From Crossiella equi (GTDB lineage Bacteria > Actinomycetota > Actinomycetes > Mycobacteriales > Pseudonocardiaceae): a stretch of DNA of 64,000 nucleotides. The notes under the pieces are model-generated. The model saw only the letters and a program-made list of their open reading frames with translations, searched no databases and was not told where the DNA came from. The stretch spans positions 9,161,786 through 9,225,785 of the forward strand of contig NZ_JAGIOO010000001.1 of assembly GCF_017876755.1 (NCBI RefSeq). The letters are read 5' to 3'. Positions 52,085-61,247 of this stretch are shown here, one piece after another. Made by a program: the position numbers and the translations under genes. Numbering within the stretch: position 1 is the stretch's first letter; each line of letters begins with the position of its first letter.

Positions 52085-52127
52085 TTTGCGACGACCTGTC
52101 GTAACGTTTGCGACAGGTCGTCGCAAA
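52085..52127. promoter_or_regulatory. Long palindrome with TetR-type operator core
   Basis: Arms TTTGCGACGACCTGTCG (52085-52101) and CGACAGGTCGTCGCAAA (52111-52127) are perfectly inverted over 17 bp with a 9-nt spacer. The centre, TGTCGTAACGTTTGCGACA, is itself near-palindromic and looks like a TetR operator. It lies 19 bp before the SnoaL-like gene and the tetR gene. Confidence 0.75.
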
Positions 52128-52146
52128 AAGCCGGGGAGGACAAGCC

Positions 52147-52605
52147 GTGGACACCCTCAACGATCGAGCCGAGCTCATCGAGCTGATGAGCCGCTACGCC
52201 GACATCGCGGACCTGAAGGAGTTCGACACGCTGCCCGGCCGCGTCTTCACCGACGAGCTCACCCTCGACTTCTCCTCCGTCACGGGCGCCCCGGAGATGA
52301 CGGTCCCGCTGAGCGCCTACACCGAGGCCCTGCGCGCGAGCTTCACGCCGTTCAAGGCCACGCACCACGCCATCACCGGCCACGTCGTCGAGGTCGACGG
52401 GGACACCGCCAGGATCCACGCCCACGTCCGCGCGGAACACTGGTTGCCGGACGGGCTCGCCACTGACGGCCCCTGGCTGGTGGTCGGCTTCTACGACGAC
52501 GAGGCGGTCCGCACGACGCGGGGCTGGCGGCTCAACCGTGTCAAGCTGACCGCGATCCACCAGGAGAACCAGCCGCGCCTGCCGGACGCTCCGGCGCCGA
52601 AGTAG
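52147..52605 (+). CDS. SnoaL-like / NTF2-fold protein
   Basis: A 152-residue cone-fold protein of the SnoaL_4 type (LIELMSRYADIADLKEFDTLPGRVFTDELTLDFSS, HHAITGHVVEVDGDTARIHAHV). Members are isomerases, dehydratases or small-molecule binders; the pocket cannot be assigned here. The GTG at 52147 has GGGGAGGA upstream. It is followed 28 bp later by a TetR regulator and lies behind a TetR-type operator, so the pair forms an autoregulated operon. Confidence 0.87.
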   Translation: MDTLNDRAELIELMSRYADIADLKEFDTLPGRVFTDELTLDFSSVTGAPEMTVPLSAYTEALRASFTPFKATHHAITGHVVEVDGDTARIHAHVRAEHWLPDGLATDGPWLVVGFYDDEAVRTTRGWRLNRVKLTAIHQENQPRLPDAPAPK

Positions 52606-52633
52606 TCGGCCCCCGACCGAGGAGAACGACCAG

Positions 52634-53245
52634 ATGCCGCGGATCCGAGCCGCCACCATCGAGGAACACCACGAGATGGTGTGGGCCGCCCTCACCGAGG
52701 CGATGCGACAGCTGCTCCTCGAACGGGACTACGAGTCCATCACCATGGGGCACATCGCCGCCCAGGCCGGACTCGCGCGCAACACCCTCTACAACTACGC
52801 GGCCGACAAGCGCGGTCTGGTCCTGGAGCTGGCCCGCCGGGCGAGCCGACCCCTGGCCGAGCAGGTGGCCACGATCGCCGCACGCTCCGAGGCCCCGGCC
52901 GCGACCAGGCTGCTCGAGATCATCGAGGCGATCCTGGCCGCCGCCACGAACCACGCCATGCGGCTGATGTTCCTGCCGAACTCCGCGCCGCTGGTCAACG
53001 ACCTCCCCGAGGGGCCGGAGAACCCGTTCAACGCACTCGTGGCCGAGGTGGAGAACGTCGTCCGGGACGGGCTCGGCACGGGGGAGTTCCACGGGATCGA
53101 CGACGTCCCGCTGGCCGTGGAGCTGCTCTCCGGCGTGATGCGCGCCGGTATCGACCGCATCAGCCGGGACCCGGACGCACTGCCCGCCACCACCCGTGCC
53201 ACCCAGCGGATCATCCTCGCGTCGATCACCCACGCCGGCGGCTGA
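52634..53245 (+). CDS. TetR-family regulator
   Basis: A 203-residue repressor. The N-terminal helix-turn-helix (about 12-60) reads LLERDYESITMGHIAAQAGLARNTLYNYAADKRGLV. The C-terminal part is a ligand/dimer domain. It likely binds the long palindrome at 52085-52127 and controls its own operon with the SnoaL-like gene. The ligand is unknown. Confidence 0.92.
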   Translation: MPRIRAATIEEHHEMVWAALTEAMRQLLLERDYESITMGHIAAQAGLARNTLYNYAADKRGLVLELARRASRPLAEQVATIAARSEAPAATRLLEIIEAILAAATNHAMRLMFLPNSAPLVNDLPEGPENPFNALVAEVENVVRDGLGTGEFHGIDDVPLAVELLSGVMRAGIDRISRDPDALPATTRATQRIILASITHAGG

Positions 53246-53608
53246 CCCGGCGCACCGCGTGGCGACCAGGTGCGCACCACGAGGTGTTCGAGGGCTGGCC
53301 TGCGTTGTGGGCGAGGTTCCCGGGAGTGGTCGTTGGGTGGTGTTCGGGCGGCACGATGTGGCGTCTTGTCATCGTGTGTGAACAGTTGGATGTGATGCGG
53401 TGCCTTTCGCGAAAGATGTGCATGGCGAATGGCGGCTGCGGGTGGACGACACTTCGCGGTCTTCGGGGTGGCGACTCACGCGAGGGCACCCGTGCCAGGA
53501 CGGCGCCGCACCTCGGCGTGGTCCCATGCCGAGGTGCTCGCCTCACGTCAAGCGGCGGTCAGCCGCCGCACACGCACCCGAGATGTCCGCTGCGGGGCAC
53601 CGGCCGGT
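53246..53608. other. AT-richer intergenic region with two hairpins
   Basis: There is no convincing gene in this 363-bp convergent gap. It holds a 12-bp palindrome CTTTCGCGAAAG (53404-53415). A hairpin with arms GCACCTCGGCGTGG (53509-53522) and CCATGCCGAGGTGC (53525-53538) has one mismatch and a short loop. A second, GCGGCGG-TCAG-CCGCCGC, lies at 53553-53570. The hairpins probably terminate the polyketide operon coming from the right. Confidence 0.6.
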
Positions 53609-55432
53609 TCATTCGTGTCCCGACTGCCTGAGAAGCGCGCCGAGGTAGTCCTCCTCCGCAATGGGCGACCTGAGTCGCTCGGCGGGGATGTCCAGCGCCT
53701 CCACCAGCTGCGGGACGTGCGGGTGGACGCGGTCCAGCGCCCGGTCGTGCGCGTCGTTGATGTCTCCGACGTCCGCAGGGCTGATCAAGCCGGCACCGAC
53801 GAGCCAGGCGGCGTTCTCCTGCAGCGCGGTGAGTCCGAAGAGGACACGCAGTGCCTCCAGTGGTTCCCGGACGGACTCGTCCGCGACCTCGCGCAGCGCT
53901 TCGTCGAAGCAGGAGAGCGCCAGGCGGAGCAGGTAGGTGTCGGCCAGCCGCTCGGCCTTCGGCAGCAACGGGTTCCACGTCTCGAACGCCGACACGGTCG
54001 CGTCGGCCGCGTCCAGTTCCCGCCGGATTCCGCTCAGCAGACTGCTTTCCATCGCCGCGACCAGGGCGTGCGCGGTGGCCGCGGAGCCGAAGTCGGCGGG
54101 ATCGGCGGATGATGGCACTGACGGCTGGTACCGCCGCTCCGCCACGAGCTCCCTGGCCGCGTCGTACCTGTTCAACCTGTTGCTGCCCGCCGCGTCCTGG
54201 AACACCTGTGCGATGCCCTCGTAGCAGGTGAGGCGGTTGCCTACGACCTGGCCGTGTGCCCCGGCCGTCAACCGGCACGCCGCGCTGATCCGCGCGAGCG
54301 AGGACGTGGCGAACGACTTGGTCAGCGCGAGGTCGCGGTGCACCGAGGTCCACGGAGCGAACGTCGCTGTCGTCGCCCCGTCGGCCCGGCCGCCGTCGCC
54401 GAGCCACCGCTGGGCGTGCCGCACCAGGACGGACGTGGCGTAGCTCTCCGCCAGGGCCTGGTAGAGGGCTCGCTGGTGGGTGCGATAGCCCAGCACCGTC
54501 GCGCCGGGCGCGAGTTTGCTGGCCGTGATCCGGTGTGAGGCGAAGCGGATCGCGATGGCCACGCAGGCACGTGCCGCCGTGGCCATGCCGGTGGCGGCTC
54601 CCAGCGCCGCGGACGCGTTGTTGCCCAGCGAGCGAACCAGGCGCCGGGTGGGATCGCCGATCGGGTCGGTGAACTCCCCGTCGGGGCTGATGGAAGCGGT
54701 GTCGCGCAACCAGGCGTCGAACGGGACTCGCGTGCCGTCGAAGGTCACCAGGGCGTAGTCCAGCGGGATGGACGTGACCTCCGACAGCCTGGAGACCCGC
54801 ATACCAGGTGCGTGCTCGCCGCCGGAGCAGGTCCGTACGGCGAAGGGGAACCAGCCGCACCGCCGTGACCCGACCACCAGGTCGGCGTAGACCAGGGACG
54901 TCCTCGGCATGCCGGCTTCGGCGACGTTTCCCATGATCTTCGTGGCGTGAGGGCCGGGGGTGTGCAGGGTGAACGTGCGGGTCTCCTGGTCGAACCGTGC
55001 TTCCGTCGCCGGGGCGATGTGGCTGCTGCCGATGCCCGCCTCGGTGATGAGGATGGTGCCCGTGGCGTCGCCACGGTCGAGTTCGTCGATCAGCTCCCGC
55101 AGATGCCTGTCGGGCCGGCCGAGCTCGTAGACGGTCCACCCGCACACGGCGAAGTGCACGAGCGCCGCGTGGAACAGCGCCGGGTCGTACACCGCCGTCC
55201 ACTCGAGCACGCCGAAGAGCAGCTCGGGAGAGCCGTGGACGGCGCGCGTGCCGCCCACGTGCTGCTTCACCAGGTTCAGCCGCCGGTACGTCCGGCGGTC
55301 CCGTTCCTCGACGGTGGAGGCGGTGTGATCGGCGAATTCCGGATGGGACAGCAGCGCGTCGAGCCCGGCGGCCTGTTCGTGGGTCTTCCCGCGCAGGAAG
55401 TCCGCGATCGAGAGTGGGTCCACAATGGACAT
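53609..55432 (-). CDS. Acyl-CoA oxidase-like flavoprotein
   Basis: A 607-residue protein with the four-part acyl-CoA oxidase layout. The N-terminus is helical. A beta domain follows (TGTILITEAGIGSSHIAPATEARFDQETRTFTL), then an FAD/dehydrogenase helical domain (GNNASAALGAATGMATAARACVAIAIRFASHR) and a C-terminal oxidase extension with the catalytic Glu region (LTCYEGIAQVFQDAA). It would introduce an alpha,beta double bond in a thioester and pass electrons to oxygen. Length fits ACOX rather than the shorter ACADs. It is the last gene of the polyketide operon, 65 bp after the PKS, so it probably modifies the starter or product of that enzyme. Confidence 0.88.
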   Translation of the reverse strand: MSIVDPLSIADFLRGKTHEQAAGLDALLSHPEFADHTASTVEERDRRTYRRLNLVKQHVGGTRAVHGSPELLFGVLEWTAVYDPALFHAALVHFAVCGWTVYELGRPDRHLRELIDELDRGDATGTILITEAGIGSSHIAPATEARFDQETRTFTLHTPGPHATKIMGNVAEAGMPRTSLVYADLVVGSRRCGWFPFAVRTCSGGEHAPGMRVSRLSEVTSIPLDYALVTFDGTRVPFDAWLRDTASISPDGEFTDPIGDPTRRLVRSLGNNASAALGAATGMATAARACVAIAIRFASHRITASKLAPGATVLGYRTHQRALYQALAESYATSVLVRHAQRWLGDGGRADGATTATFAPWTSVHRDLALTKSFATSSLARISAACRLTAGAHGQVVGNRLTCYEGIAQVFQDAAGSNRLNRYDAARELVAERRYQPSVPSSADPADFGSAATAHALVAAMESSLLSGIRRELDAADATVSAFETWNPLLPKAERLADTYLLRLALSCFDEALREVADESVREPLEALRVLFGLTALQENAAWLVGAGLISPADVGDINDAHDRALDRVHPHVPQLVEALDIPAERLRSPIAEEDYLGALLRQSGHE

Positions 55433-55497
55433 GAAAGCTCCAGGGGATGGGGAACGGTGTCTGGTGGCCGGTGCCGCGACGTCGTCGGCGAGCCGGA

Positions 55498-58400
55498 TCA
55501 GGAACCCGTGGAAGTGGCCTCGGCGCGTTGGGGTTCCCGGGCAGCGGCGGACAGGGCGAGGTGGTCTTCGTCGCTGACGGGGACCGGCGTCGTGACGTCA
55601 TCGGCGAACTGGCACATCACCCTGACGAACTCGTCGAACCTGCTCCGGTGCATCTCGTGCGTGGCACCGGGGATCTCGGCGGTGCGGCAACCCGCGGGCA
55701 GAGCCGAGCGGAGTCGTGCCCATTCGCCGTCGGAGAGCACACCGCCGTGCTCGGGTGAAGCTCGGAGCACCAGGGCGGGAGTCGACAGCCGCTCGAACAG
55801 CGGGAGGAGAGGACCGGCCGCGGCGCCGTCGTGGACGATGTGTGCGGCCACGTCCGGATTCGCCCGTCGCAGGTCTGCGGCCAGACTGGTCCGGTCGGCC
55901 TCGTCCCAGCCGGGGTTCCCCGACCGCACCGCCTCGGCCAGATCCGCCTCGCCGAGGGAAAGGGCGGTGAGCAACGCGTCGAGCCGCTCCTGGACACCGC
56001 GACCGGACATGGTGGCCGGCGGGTCTTCGAGCACCAGACCGGCCAGCGTCGGTGCGGGGTGCGTGCCGGCCCCGGAGGCCATGGTGAGGGCGACAGCGGC
56101 GCCCCACGAGTGCCCGACCAGCACGGGCGCCCGGAGACCGAGCGAGGAGAGGAAGGCCGCCACGTCGTCCGCGACCGCGGGCAGGTGGTACGAACCCGGG
56201 CCCGGTGCGACGCTGCCGCCGTGCCCGCGCAGGTCGAGTGCGAACACCTCGAACCGCCCGGCCAGCGCGGGGCCGACCCTGGACCAGCTCGCGGCGGACG
56301 CCGCGTTCGCGTGCAACAGCACCACCTGAGGCGTGCTCTCGGATGGACGTCCCCAGTGCAGGTAGTGGAACCGGCCGGAGGGCAGCTCGGTGAAACGCGA
56401 CCGCGCCGTGGCTGGTCGTGCCGATGCCGTGGTGCCGGTGGGGCCCTCGCCGGCCGACTCGCGTCCCCACCCGGCCAGGTCCTCGTCGTAAAGCCTCGCG
56501 AGGTGAGCGCCGAGCGCGCCGGGGGAGTCGTGCCGCCAGATGGCGTCGAGTGGCACGGTCACCCCGAAGGTCAGCCGGAGGCCGTTGCGCAGACGCACGG
56601 CGTGCAGGGAGTCGAGCCCCAGTTCGCTGAACTTCGCCGCCGGGCTGATCCGTCGCCCGTGCAGGCCCAGCGTTCGTCGCAGCTCGTTCGACACGTGCGC
56701 TTCGAGCACCGCCGTCCGGGCTGATGTGGACGGTGCTGCGCGCAGTTCGGCAAGGGCGTCCTGGGAGCGCTCCGGTTCGGGCTCGGGCGTGGTCGGAGTT
56801 AGCACCGGTGCTGCCGGACCCGCGCCGACGGAGGCCAGGTCGACCAGATGGCGCCGCCTTTCCCAGGTGGTGGGCGGCAGGTCCACGAGTCCGCCGGTGC
56901 CGTACCACCGCGACCAGTCGACGTCGTGGCCGACGCAGTGCAGGTGTGCCACGGCGAGGAGTGCCGCGGTGGGGACGTCCTGCTTGTGGTGCAACGTCGG
57001 CAGGACCGCTGTCCCGGCCACGCCAAGGTGGGTCAGGGTGGCGGTGAGCGGGTGCCTGGCCACGGGATGGGGTGAGATCTCCTGGAACAGACGGAAGCCG
57101 TCGTCGGTCAGGGCGGTCGTGGACGCCACCGCCTGCACGGGCTGGCGCAGGTTCGCGGCCCAGTAGGCGGCGTCGAAGACCGGTTGCCGTGCGTGCGGTG
57201 CAGTGGCCGAGTAGTACGGCACGGTCGGCGGCATCGGGCGCAGGTCCGTCAGCGAGGTCTCCAGTTCCGCGGCCAGGGGCGCGGCGAGCCCGCAGTGCGA
57301 CGCGAAGTCGACGGCGATCATCCTGGCCGGGACGTCCCGTTCCTGCCACGCCTCCACCAGGGCCCTGACCGCGCCGGTACGACCGCCGATCACCGTGGAA
57401 CCCGGTGCGGCGTACACCGCTACGTCGACGTCCTCGATGCCGGCGATCTCCTCTGCCACCACGGAGGCCGCCAGCTCCACGGTGGCCATGGCGCCGACTC
57501 CCGTTTCGGAGTGTGCCACGCACAGCCGTGACCGCCTGCAGATCACCTTCACACCGTCTGCCGTGGTCAGGCCGCCCGCCACCACGGCAGCGGCCACCTC
57601 ACCCATCGAATGGCCGGTCACGGCGCCGGGGCGGATGCCCATGGCCTCGAGGGTGCGGGCCAACGCGACGTGAACCGTGAAGATCAACGGTTGCACGCGG
57701 TCGACCCTGGTGACCTCCTCGCCGGAGAGCAGCACCTCCACCGGTGAGAACCCGGCCTCGGCCTCGACGAGAGCGCTGACCTCCGCTGCCGCGTCGGCGA
57801 AGACGTTGTCGTTCCTGAGCAGTTCGCGACCCATGCCCGGCCACTGGGAGCCGTGACCGCTGAATACCCACACCGGAGCCGAGCGGTCCACCACACGCCG
57901 GTGGTCGCTCGTGGTGTCCGCGGCGGTGCCGTGCTCGGCGTACGAGCGAAGCCGGGTGATCAGTTCCGCGCGGGTGGACGCGACCACGGCGAGTCGTTCG
58001 GTCGCATGGCTGCGACGCACCGCGAGGGTGTGTGCGATGTCGTGGAGCGGTGTTGCCAGCCCACGGTGCTCGAGCCAGTCCGCGAGCCGCACCGCGGCCG
58101 AGGCCAACGCCGCCTGCGAACCGGCCGACAGCAGGAAGGTGTGGTGGTGCCGCGCCGGGGCAGCGGGACGCGGCGCTGCCGGTGGCTGCTCGACGATGGC
58201 GTGCGCGTTGGTGCCGCCGACGCCGTACGAGCACACCGCGGCGAGCCGTGGCCCTTCGGTGACGGGCCAGTCGGTGAGCCGGGTCGGTACGAAGAGCCCG
58301 TCGATCGGTGGTGCGTCCTCGGGGAACTCCTCGAAGTTCCGCGATGCCGGGACCTTGCCGTGGTGCACGGCGAGCACGGCCTTCAGGAGGCCGACCAGAC

Positions 58401-59508
58401 CGGCCACCGCCTCCGTGTGCCCCAGGTTGGTCTTCACCGAACCCAAGGCGCACAAGCCGCTGCGCTGACCGTAGGTGGCGTTCAACGCCGTCAGCTCGAC
58501 CAGGTCGCCTGCCCGCGTTCCGGTGCCGTGCGCCTCGACCATACCCACCTGGTCGACGGTGACCCCGGCGCGACGCAGCGTCGTCTCGATCAGTCCGCGT
58601 TGCGCCTCGGCCGAGGTCAGCGTGAACCGCGAGGTGGAACCGTCGTGGTTCACCGCGGTCCCGCGCAGCACCGCGAGGACGCGGTCACCGTCGCGCACCG
58701 CGTCCGCCAGGCGTTTCATCACCAGGACGACGCACCCTTCGGCCCGCGTGTAGCCGTCCGCGGACCTGTCGAAGGTCTTCGAGGAGCCGGTGGGCGACAG
58801 CACACCCAGTTCGTTGAACGCGGCGGAGACACCGGGGTTCAGCATCAGGCTCACCGCCGAGGCCAGTGCGAGGTCGCACTCCCCGAGCTGGAGGCTTTGC
58901 CTGGCGAGGTGAGCCGCCACTAGCCCGGACGAACAGGACGTGTCGACGGCCATGGCCGGCCCGCGCAGGCCCAGGAGGTGGGAGACGCGGCCCGCGCCCG
59001 CGCCGAACTGGTTGCCCGTCATCAGGTAGGGGTCGACACCGCCCGGCAGCCACGGCAGGTAGGTCGAGTGGTCGTTGTTGCACATGCCGGCGAAATGGCC
59101 GGTGTTGCTGTTCTTGAGTCCGCTGATGGGCAGCCCGGCGTGCTCGCACGCTTCCCACGCCACCTCCACCAGCAGCCGGTGTTGCGGGTCGATCGACCTC
59201 GCCTCGTGCGGACTGATGCCGAAGAACTCGGGGTCGAACTCACCCACGCCGCCGGAGAGAAACCCGCCCGAGAAGTTGAGCGGTCGGGAGGCCGCTTCCT
59301 GTAGCGCGGCCAGTCGAGAGGGGTCCCACCGGTCGACTGGTGCGTCTGACACCGCGGTGCGTCCCGAAACCAGGAACGACCACAGCCGGTCAGGGGTGTC
59401 GATTCCGCCGGGGAGTCGGCAGGCGGCACCGATCACCGCTACGGGGACGGCGGGGGTGAATACCGAAGCTTTTCTTTCGTCTCTTGGCTGGAGATGTTCG
59501 GAATTCAA
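55498..59508 (-). CDS. Single-module type I polyketide synthase (KS-AT-ACP-hydrolase)
   Basis: A 1336-residue protein. The ketosynthase (about 20-450) has Cys192 in VDTSCSSG plus the two His motifs EAHGTGT and KTNLGHTE. The acyltransferase (about 548-860) has Ser634 in GHSMGE and an FASH substrate motif, which does not decide cleanly between malonyl and methylmalonyl. The ACP has Ser967 in GLDSLHA. The C-terminal alpha/beta hydrolase domain (about 1040-1300) has Ser1134 in VGHSWG and a late His in GATHEMH. No KR, DH or ER domain is present. The TTG at 59508, with GGAAGC upstream, is the only sensible start. It works with the SDR and acyl-CoA oxidase encoded in the same operon. Confidence 0.93.
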   Translation of the reverse strand: MNSEHLQPRDERKASVFTPAVPVAVIGAACRLPGGIDTPDRLWSFLVSGRTAVSDAPVDRWDPSRLAALQEAASRPLNFSGGFLSGGVGEFDPEFFGISPHEARSIDPQHRLLVEVAWEACEHAGLPISGLKNSNTGHFAGMCNNDHSTYLPWLPGGVDPYLMTGNQFGAGAGRVSHLLGLRGPAMAVDTSCSSGLVAAHLARQSLQLGECDLALASAVSLMLNPGVSAAFNELGVLSPTGSSKTFDRSADGYTRAEGCVVLVMKRLADAVRDGDRVLAVLRGTAVNHDGSTSRFTLTSAEAQRGLIETTLRRAGVTVDQVGMVEAHGTGTRAGDLVELTALNATYGQRSGLCALGSVKTNLGHTEAVAGLVGLLKAVLAVHHGKVPASRNFEEFPEDAPPIDGLFVPTRLTDWPVTEGPRLAAVCSYGVGGTNAHAIVEQPPAAPRPAAPARHHHTFLLSAGSQAALASAAVRLADWLEHRGLATPLHDIAHTLAVRRSHATERLAVVASTRAELITRLRSYAEHGTAADTTSDHRRVVDRSAPVWVFSGHGSQWPGMGRELLRNDNVFADAAAEVSALVEAEAGFSPVEVLLSGEEVTRVDRVQPLIFTVHVALARTLEAMGIRPGAVTGHSMGEVAAAVVAGGLTTADGVKVICRRSRLCVAHSETGVGAMATVELAASVVAEEIAGIEDVDVAVYAAPGSTVIGGRTGAVRALVEAWQERDVPARMIAVDFASHCGLAAPLAAELETSLTDLRPMPPTVPYYSATAPHARQPVFDAAYWAANLRQPVQAVASTTALTDDGFRLFQEISPHPVARHPLTATLTHLGVAGTAVLPTLHHKQDVPTAALLAVAHLHCVGHDVDWSRWYGTGGLVDLPPTTWERRRHLVDLASVGAGPAAPVLTPTTPEPEPERSQDALAELRAAPSTSARTAVLEAHVSNELRRTLGLHGRRISPAAKFSELGLDSLHAVRLRNGLRLTFGVTVPLDAIWRHDSPGALGAHLARLYDEDLAGWGRESAGEGPTGTTASARPATARSRFTELPSGRFHYLHWGRPSESTPQVVLLHANAASAASWSRVGPALAGRFEVFALDLRGHGGSVAPGPGSYHLPAVADDVAAFLSSLGLRAPVLVGHSWGAAVALTMASGAGTHPAPTLAGLVLEDPPATMSGRGVQERLDALLTALSLGEADLAEAVRSGNPGWDEADRTSLAADLRRANPDVAAHIVHDGAAAGPLLPLFERLSTPALVLRASPEHGGVLSDGEWARLRSALPAGCRTAEIPGATHEMHRSRFDEFVRVMCQFADDVTTPVPVSDEDHLALSAAAREPQRAEATSTGS

Positions 59509-59553
59509 TGTGTTCTGCTTCCGGGAGATCGTTTGCGGGGTTTCGGCAACCGA

Positions 59554-60366
59554 TCAGACCAGGGGGCCCATCACGGATCGGGTGGTGAGCCCTCCATCAA
59601 TCACCAGTGTCTGGCCGGTCATGAACGACGACGCCTCGGAAGCGAGAAAAAGCGTTCCGGTGGCAATCTCCTCCGGGCGGCCCCATCGGCGCATCGGCAC
59701 TTCCCTCATCAGGGCCGCATCGCCCTCCGGATCTGCCCGCACGGCCCCGGTGAGTTCCGTGGCGGTCCAGCCGGGGCACATCGCGTTGACCCGGATCCCC
59801 GCGGGCGCCCAGCTGATCGCCAGGGAGCGGACCAGGGAGATCTGGGCGGACTTGGTCACGGCGTAGGCCTCCATCGCCGGCGCCGCGCTGAAGCCGGCGA
59901 TCGAGGACACCAGGATCAGGTTGCCTCGTCCCGACTCGGCGAGGTGGGGGTGGGCCGCCCGGCTCAGCTCGACCGAGGCCTCCAGGTTCACGGCGAGGAC
60001 AGGGCTCCATTGCCCGTAGTCGAAGTCCTGCAGGGGAGCGAACACGGTCCTGCCGTCCTCGTCCAGTGGCAGCATGCCCGCGCAGTGCACCAGGATGTCG
60101 AGGCCGCCGAGGCGACTGGCCGCCTCGGACACGAGCTCCTCCGACGAGCCCCGCTCGGAGAGATCCGCCGTGATCGCCTCCGCACGGCCTCCGCGCCGGC
60201 GGGCCTGCTCCGCGACCTCCTCGACGAAATCGGGTTTCCTGGCCGACACGGCGATGTCGGCTCCGGCTTCGGCGAACAGGAGGGAGATCGCGGCTCCGAT
60301 TCCCCGGGATGCGCCGGTCACCAGAGCGCGGGCGCCGTCGAGCCGGAAAGCGTCCAAAGTGGCCAT
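59554..60366 (-). CDS. Short-chain dehydrogenase/reductase (FabG-like), candidate trans-acting ketoreductase
   Basis: A 270-residue classical SDR with TGASRGIGAA near the N-terminus, HCAGMLP, Ser in VSSIAG and Tyr-x3-Lys as YAVTK. The C-terminus (GQTLVIDGGLTTRS) is typical of FabG-type enzymes. It is the first gene of the operon, 45 bp before the PKS, which itself lacks a ketoreductase domain. It may therefore reduce the beta-keto intermediate in trans, or oxidise or reduce the released product. GGAGG lies 5 nt before the ATG. Confidence 0.9.
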   Translation of the reverse strand: MATLDAFRLDGARALVTGASRGIGAAISLLFAEAGADIAVSARKPDFVEEVAEQARRRGGRAEAITADLSERGSSEELVSEAASRLGGLDILVHCAGMLPLDEDGRTVFAPLQDFDYGQWSPVLAVNLEASVELSRAAHPHLAESGRGNLILVSSIAGFSAAPAMEAYAVTKSAQISLVRSLAISWAPAGIRVNAMCPGWTATELTGAVRADPEGDAALMREVPMRRWGRPEEIATGTLFLASEASSFMTGQTLVIDGGLTTRSVMGPLV

Positions 60367-60623
60367 TAAAACCTCCAGATGAGAACTATTTCGCAGGTAT
60401 CGTGCGGAAACTGTGCAAATCGCAATTGGCGCGACGTGAGCATGCCCTTGGTCGCGACTTTGAGCGGCGCCCACCGCGACGACGTCACCCAGCTGACACC
60501 GCTGCTCGTAGCCGTGCTGCCTGTCGGCGGGGCCGCCCTCGGCGCAACCGGGGCAGTGACGCTTCGGTCCGCGCCAGAGCGAGCACCTCCTCCAGATTCC
60601 GGCCGCGTTTCCGGCGCACTTCC

Positions 60624-60722
60624 CTACGACAGCAGGACGTGTCGTGCGGACTCGAATGTGAATTCGTCGAAATGGTTCAGGGCGGCCGGGTGCGGCGGCA
60701 ATTGGTCAAAAGACTTAGCCAT
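60624..60722 (-). CDS. Possible small peptide ORF (32 aa)
   Basis: An ATG-started frame whose product runs MAKSFDQLPPHPAALN then HFDEFTFESARHVLLS. The composition is natural-looking, with acidic and aromatic residues, and the frame has lower GC than neighbours. There is no strong ribosome site, only AGG about 8 nt upstream, and no maturation enzyme beside it. It overlaps the left repeat unit. It could be a precursor peptide, a remnant or chance. Confidence 0.2.
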   Translation of the reverse strand: MAKSFDQLPPHPAALNHFDEFTFESARHVLLS

Positions 60723-60888
60723 CACGGACGGCCTACGCATGCCGGGCATCGCAGCGGGTCAGCGTCCGTTCGGCCGGACGGGGTGAACCGGTCGTGGGCG
60801 GCCGGGCTGGCCTGGAAGGCAGGCGGGCGAATTGGTCCGGGCGACCCACCGGGGCGCCACGGACGGGTTACGCATGGGCAGGATCGCA
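60680..60888. repeat. Imperfect direct repeat of about 130 bp
   Basis: Matching blocks recur in the same order: GGGCGGCCGGG (60680 and 60796), AATTGGTC (60700 and 60830), CACGGACGG (60723 and 60858), ACGCATG (60735 and 60870), ATCGCA (60748 and 60883). The last three keep exactly the same spacing (offset 135 bp); the first two differ by small indels. Confidence 0.6.
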
Positions 60889-61247
60889 CCGGCCGGAGTC
60901 CGGGACCGGTCAGTCGCGGAAGGCGAACCCGGGCTTGCGCGGGATGTGGTCGACGTGCACCGGCCAGCGCGCGCCTTGCGTCCCCGCCGGGCATCGTGGC
61001 GGTGGCGAAACGTCACCCGCCAGAGGTTCGTGGGAAGGCCGTGCGCCCGGCCCTTGAGCGCCTCGATGGGTTCGAGTCTCCGTATGCCGGCGCCAGGGCG
61101 GTCGGGGCGATGGTCGATGTGCGCTGCGAAACGCCGCGGGCAGGGATCAAGAAGGACCTCGCCCAGCCGGTGGGCACCGTCCACCTGCCCGGCCGTGTGC
61201 CGTTCAGCTTGCACGGCAACTGGATTGCCGACCGGTGCCCCGCCCTG

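Larger units (their letters stand above)
60367..61247. other. 881-bp gap with promoter, repeats and possible remnants
   Basis: No intact standard-length gene is convincing here. The right edge of the SDR gene has a GGAGG site and an AT-rich upstream stretch (60367-60425) that should be the operon promoter. The middle (about 60620-60890) holds an imperfect direct repeat and a 32-codon minus-strand ORF. Further right, the minus strand near 60919-60970 reads PVHVDHIPRKPGFAFRD before a stop, which resembles the end of a decayed gene. Confidence 0.5.

Noticed and set aside
60759-61214. 151-codon minus-strand frame between the SDR and the Gfo/Idh/MocA gene
   Set aside because: No ribosome site, Arg/Pro-rich and without motifs; treated as intergenic with possible remnants.
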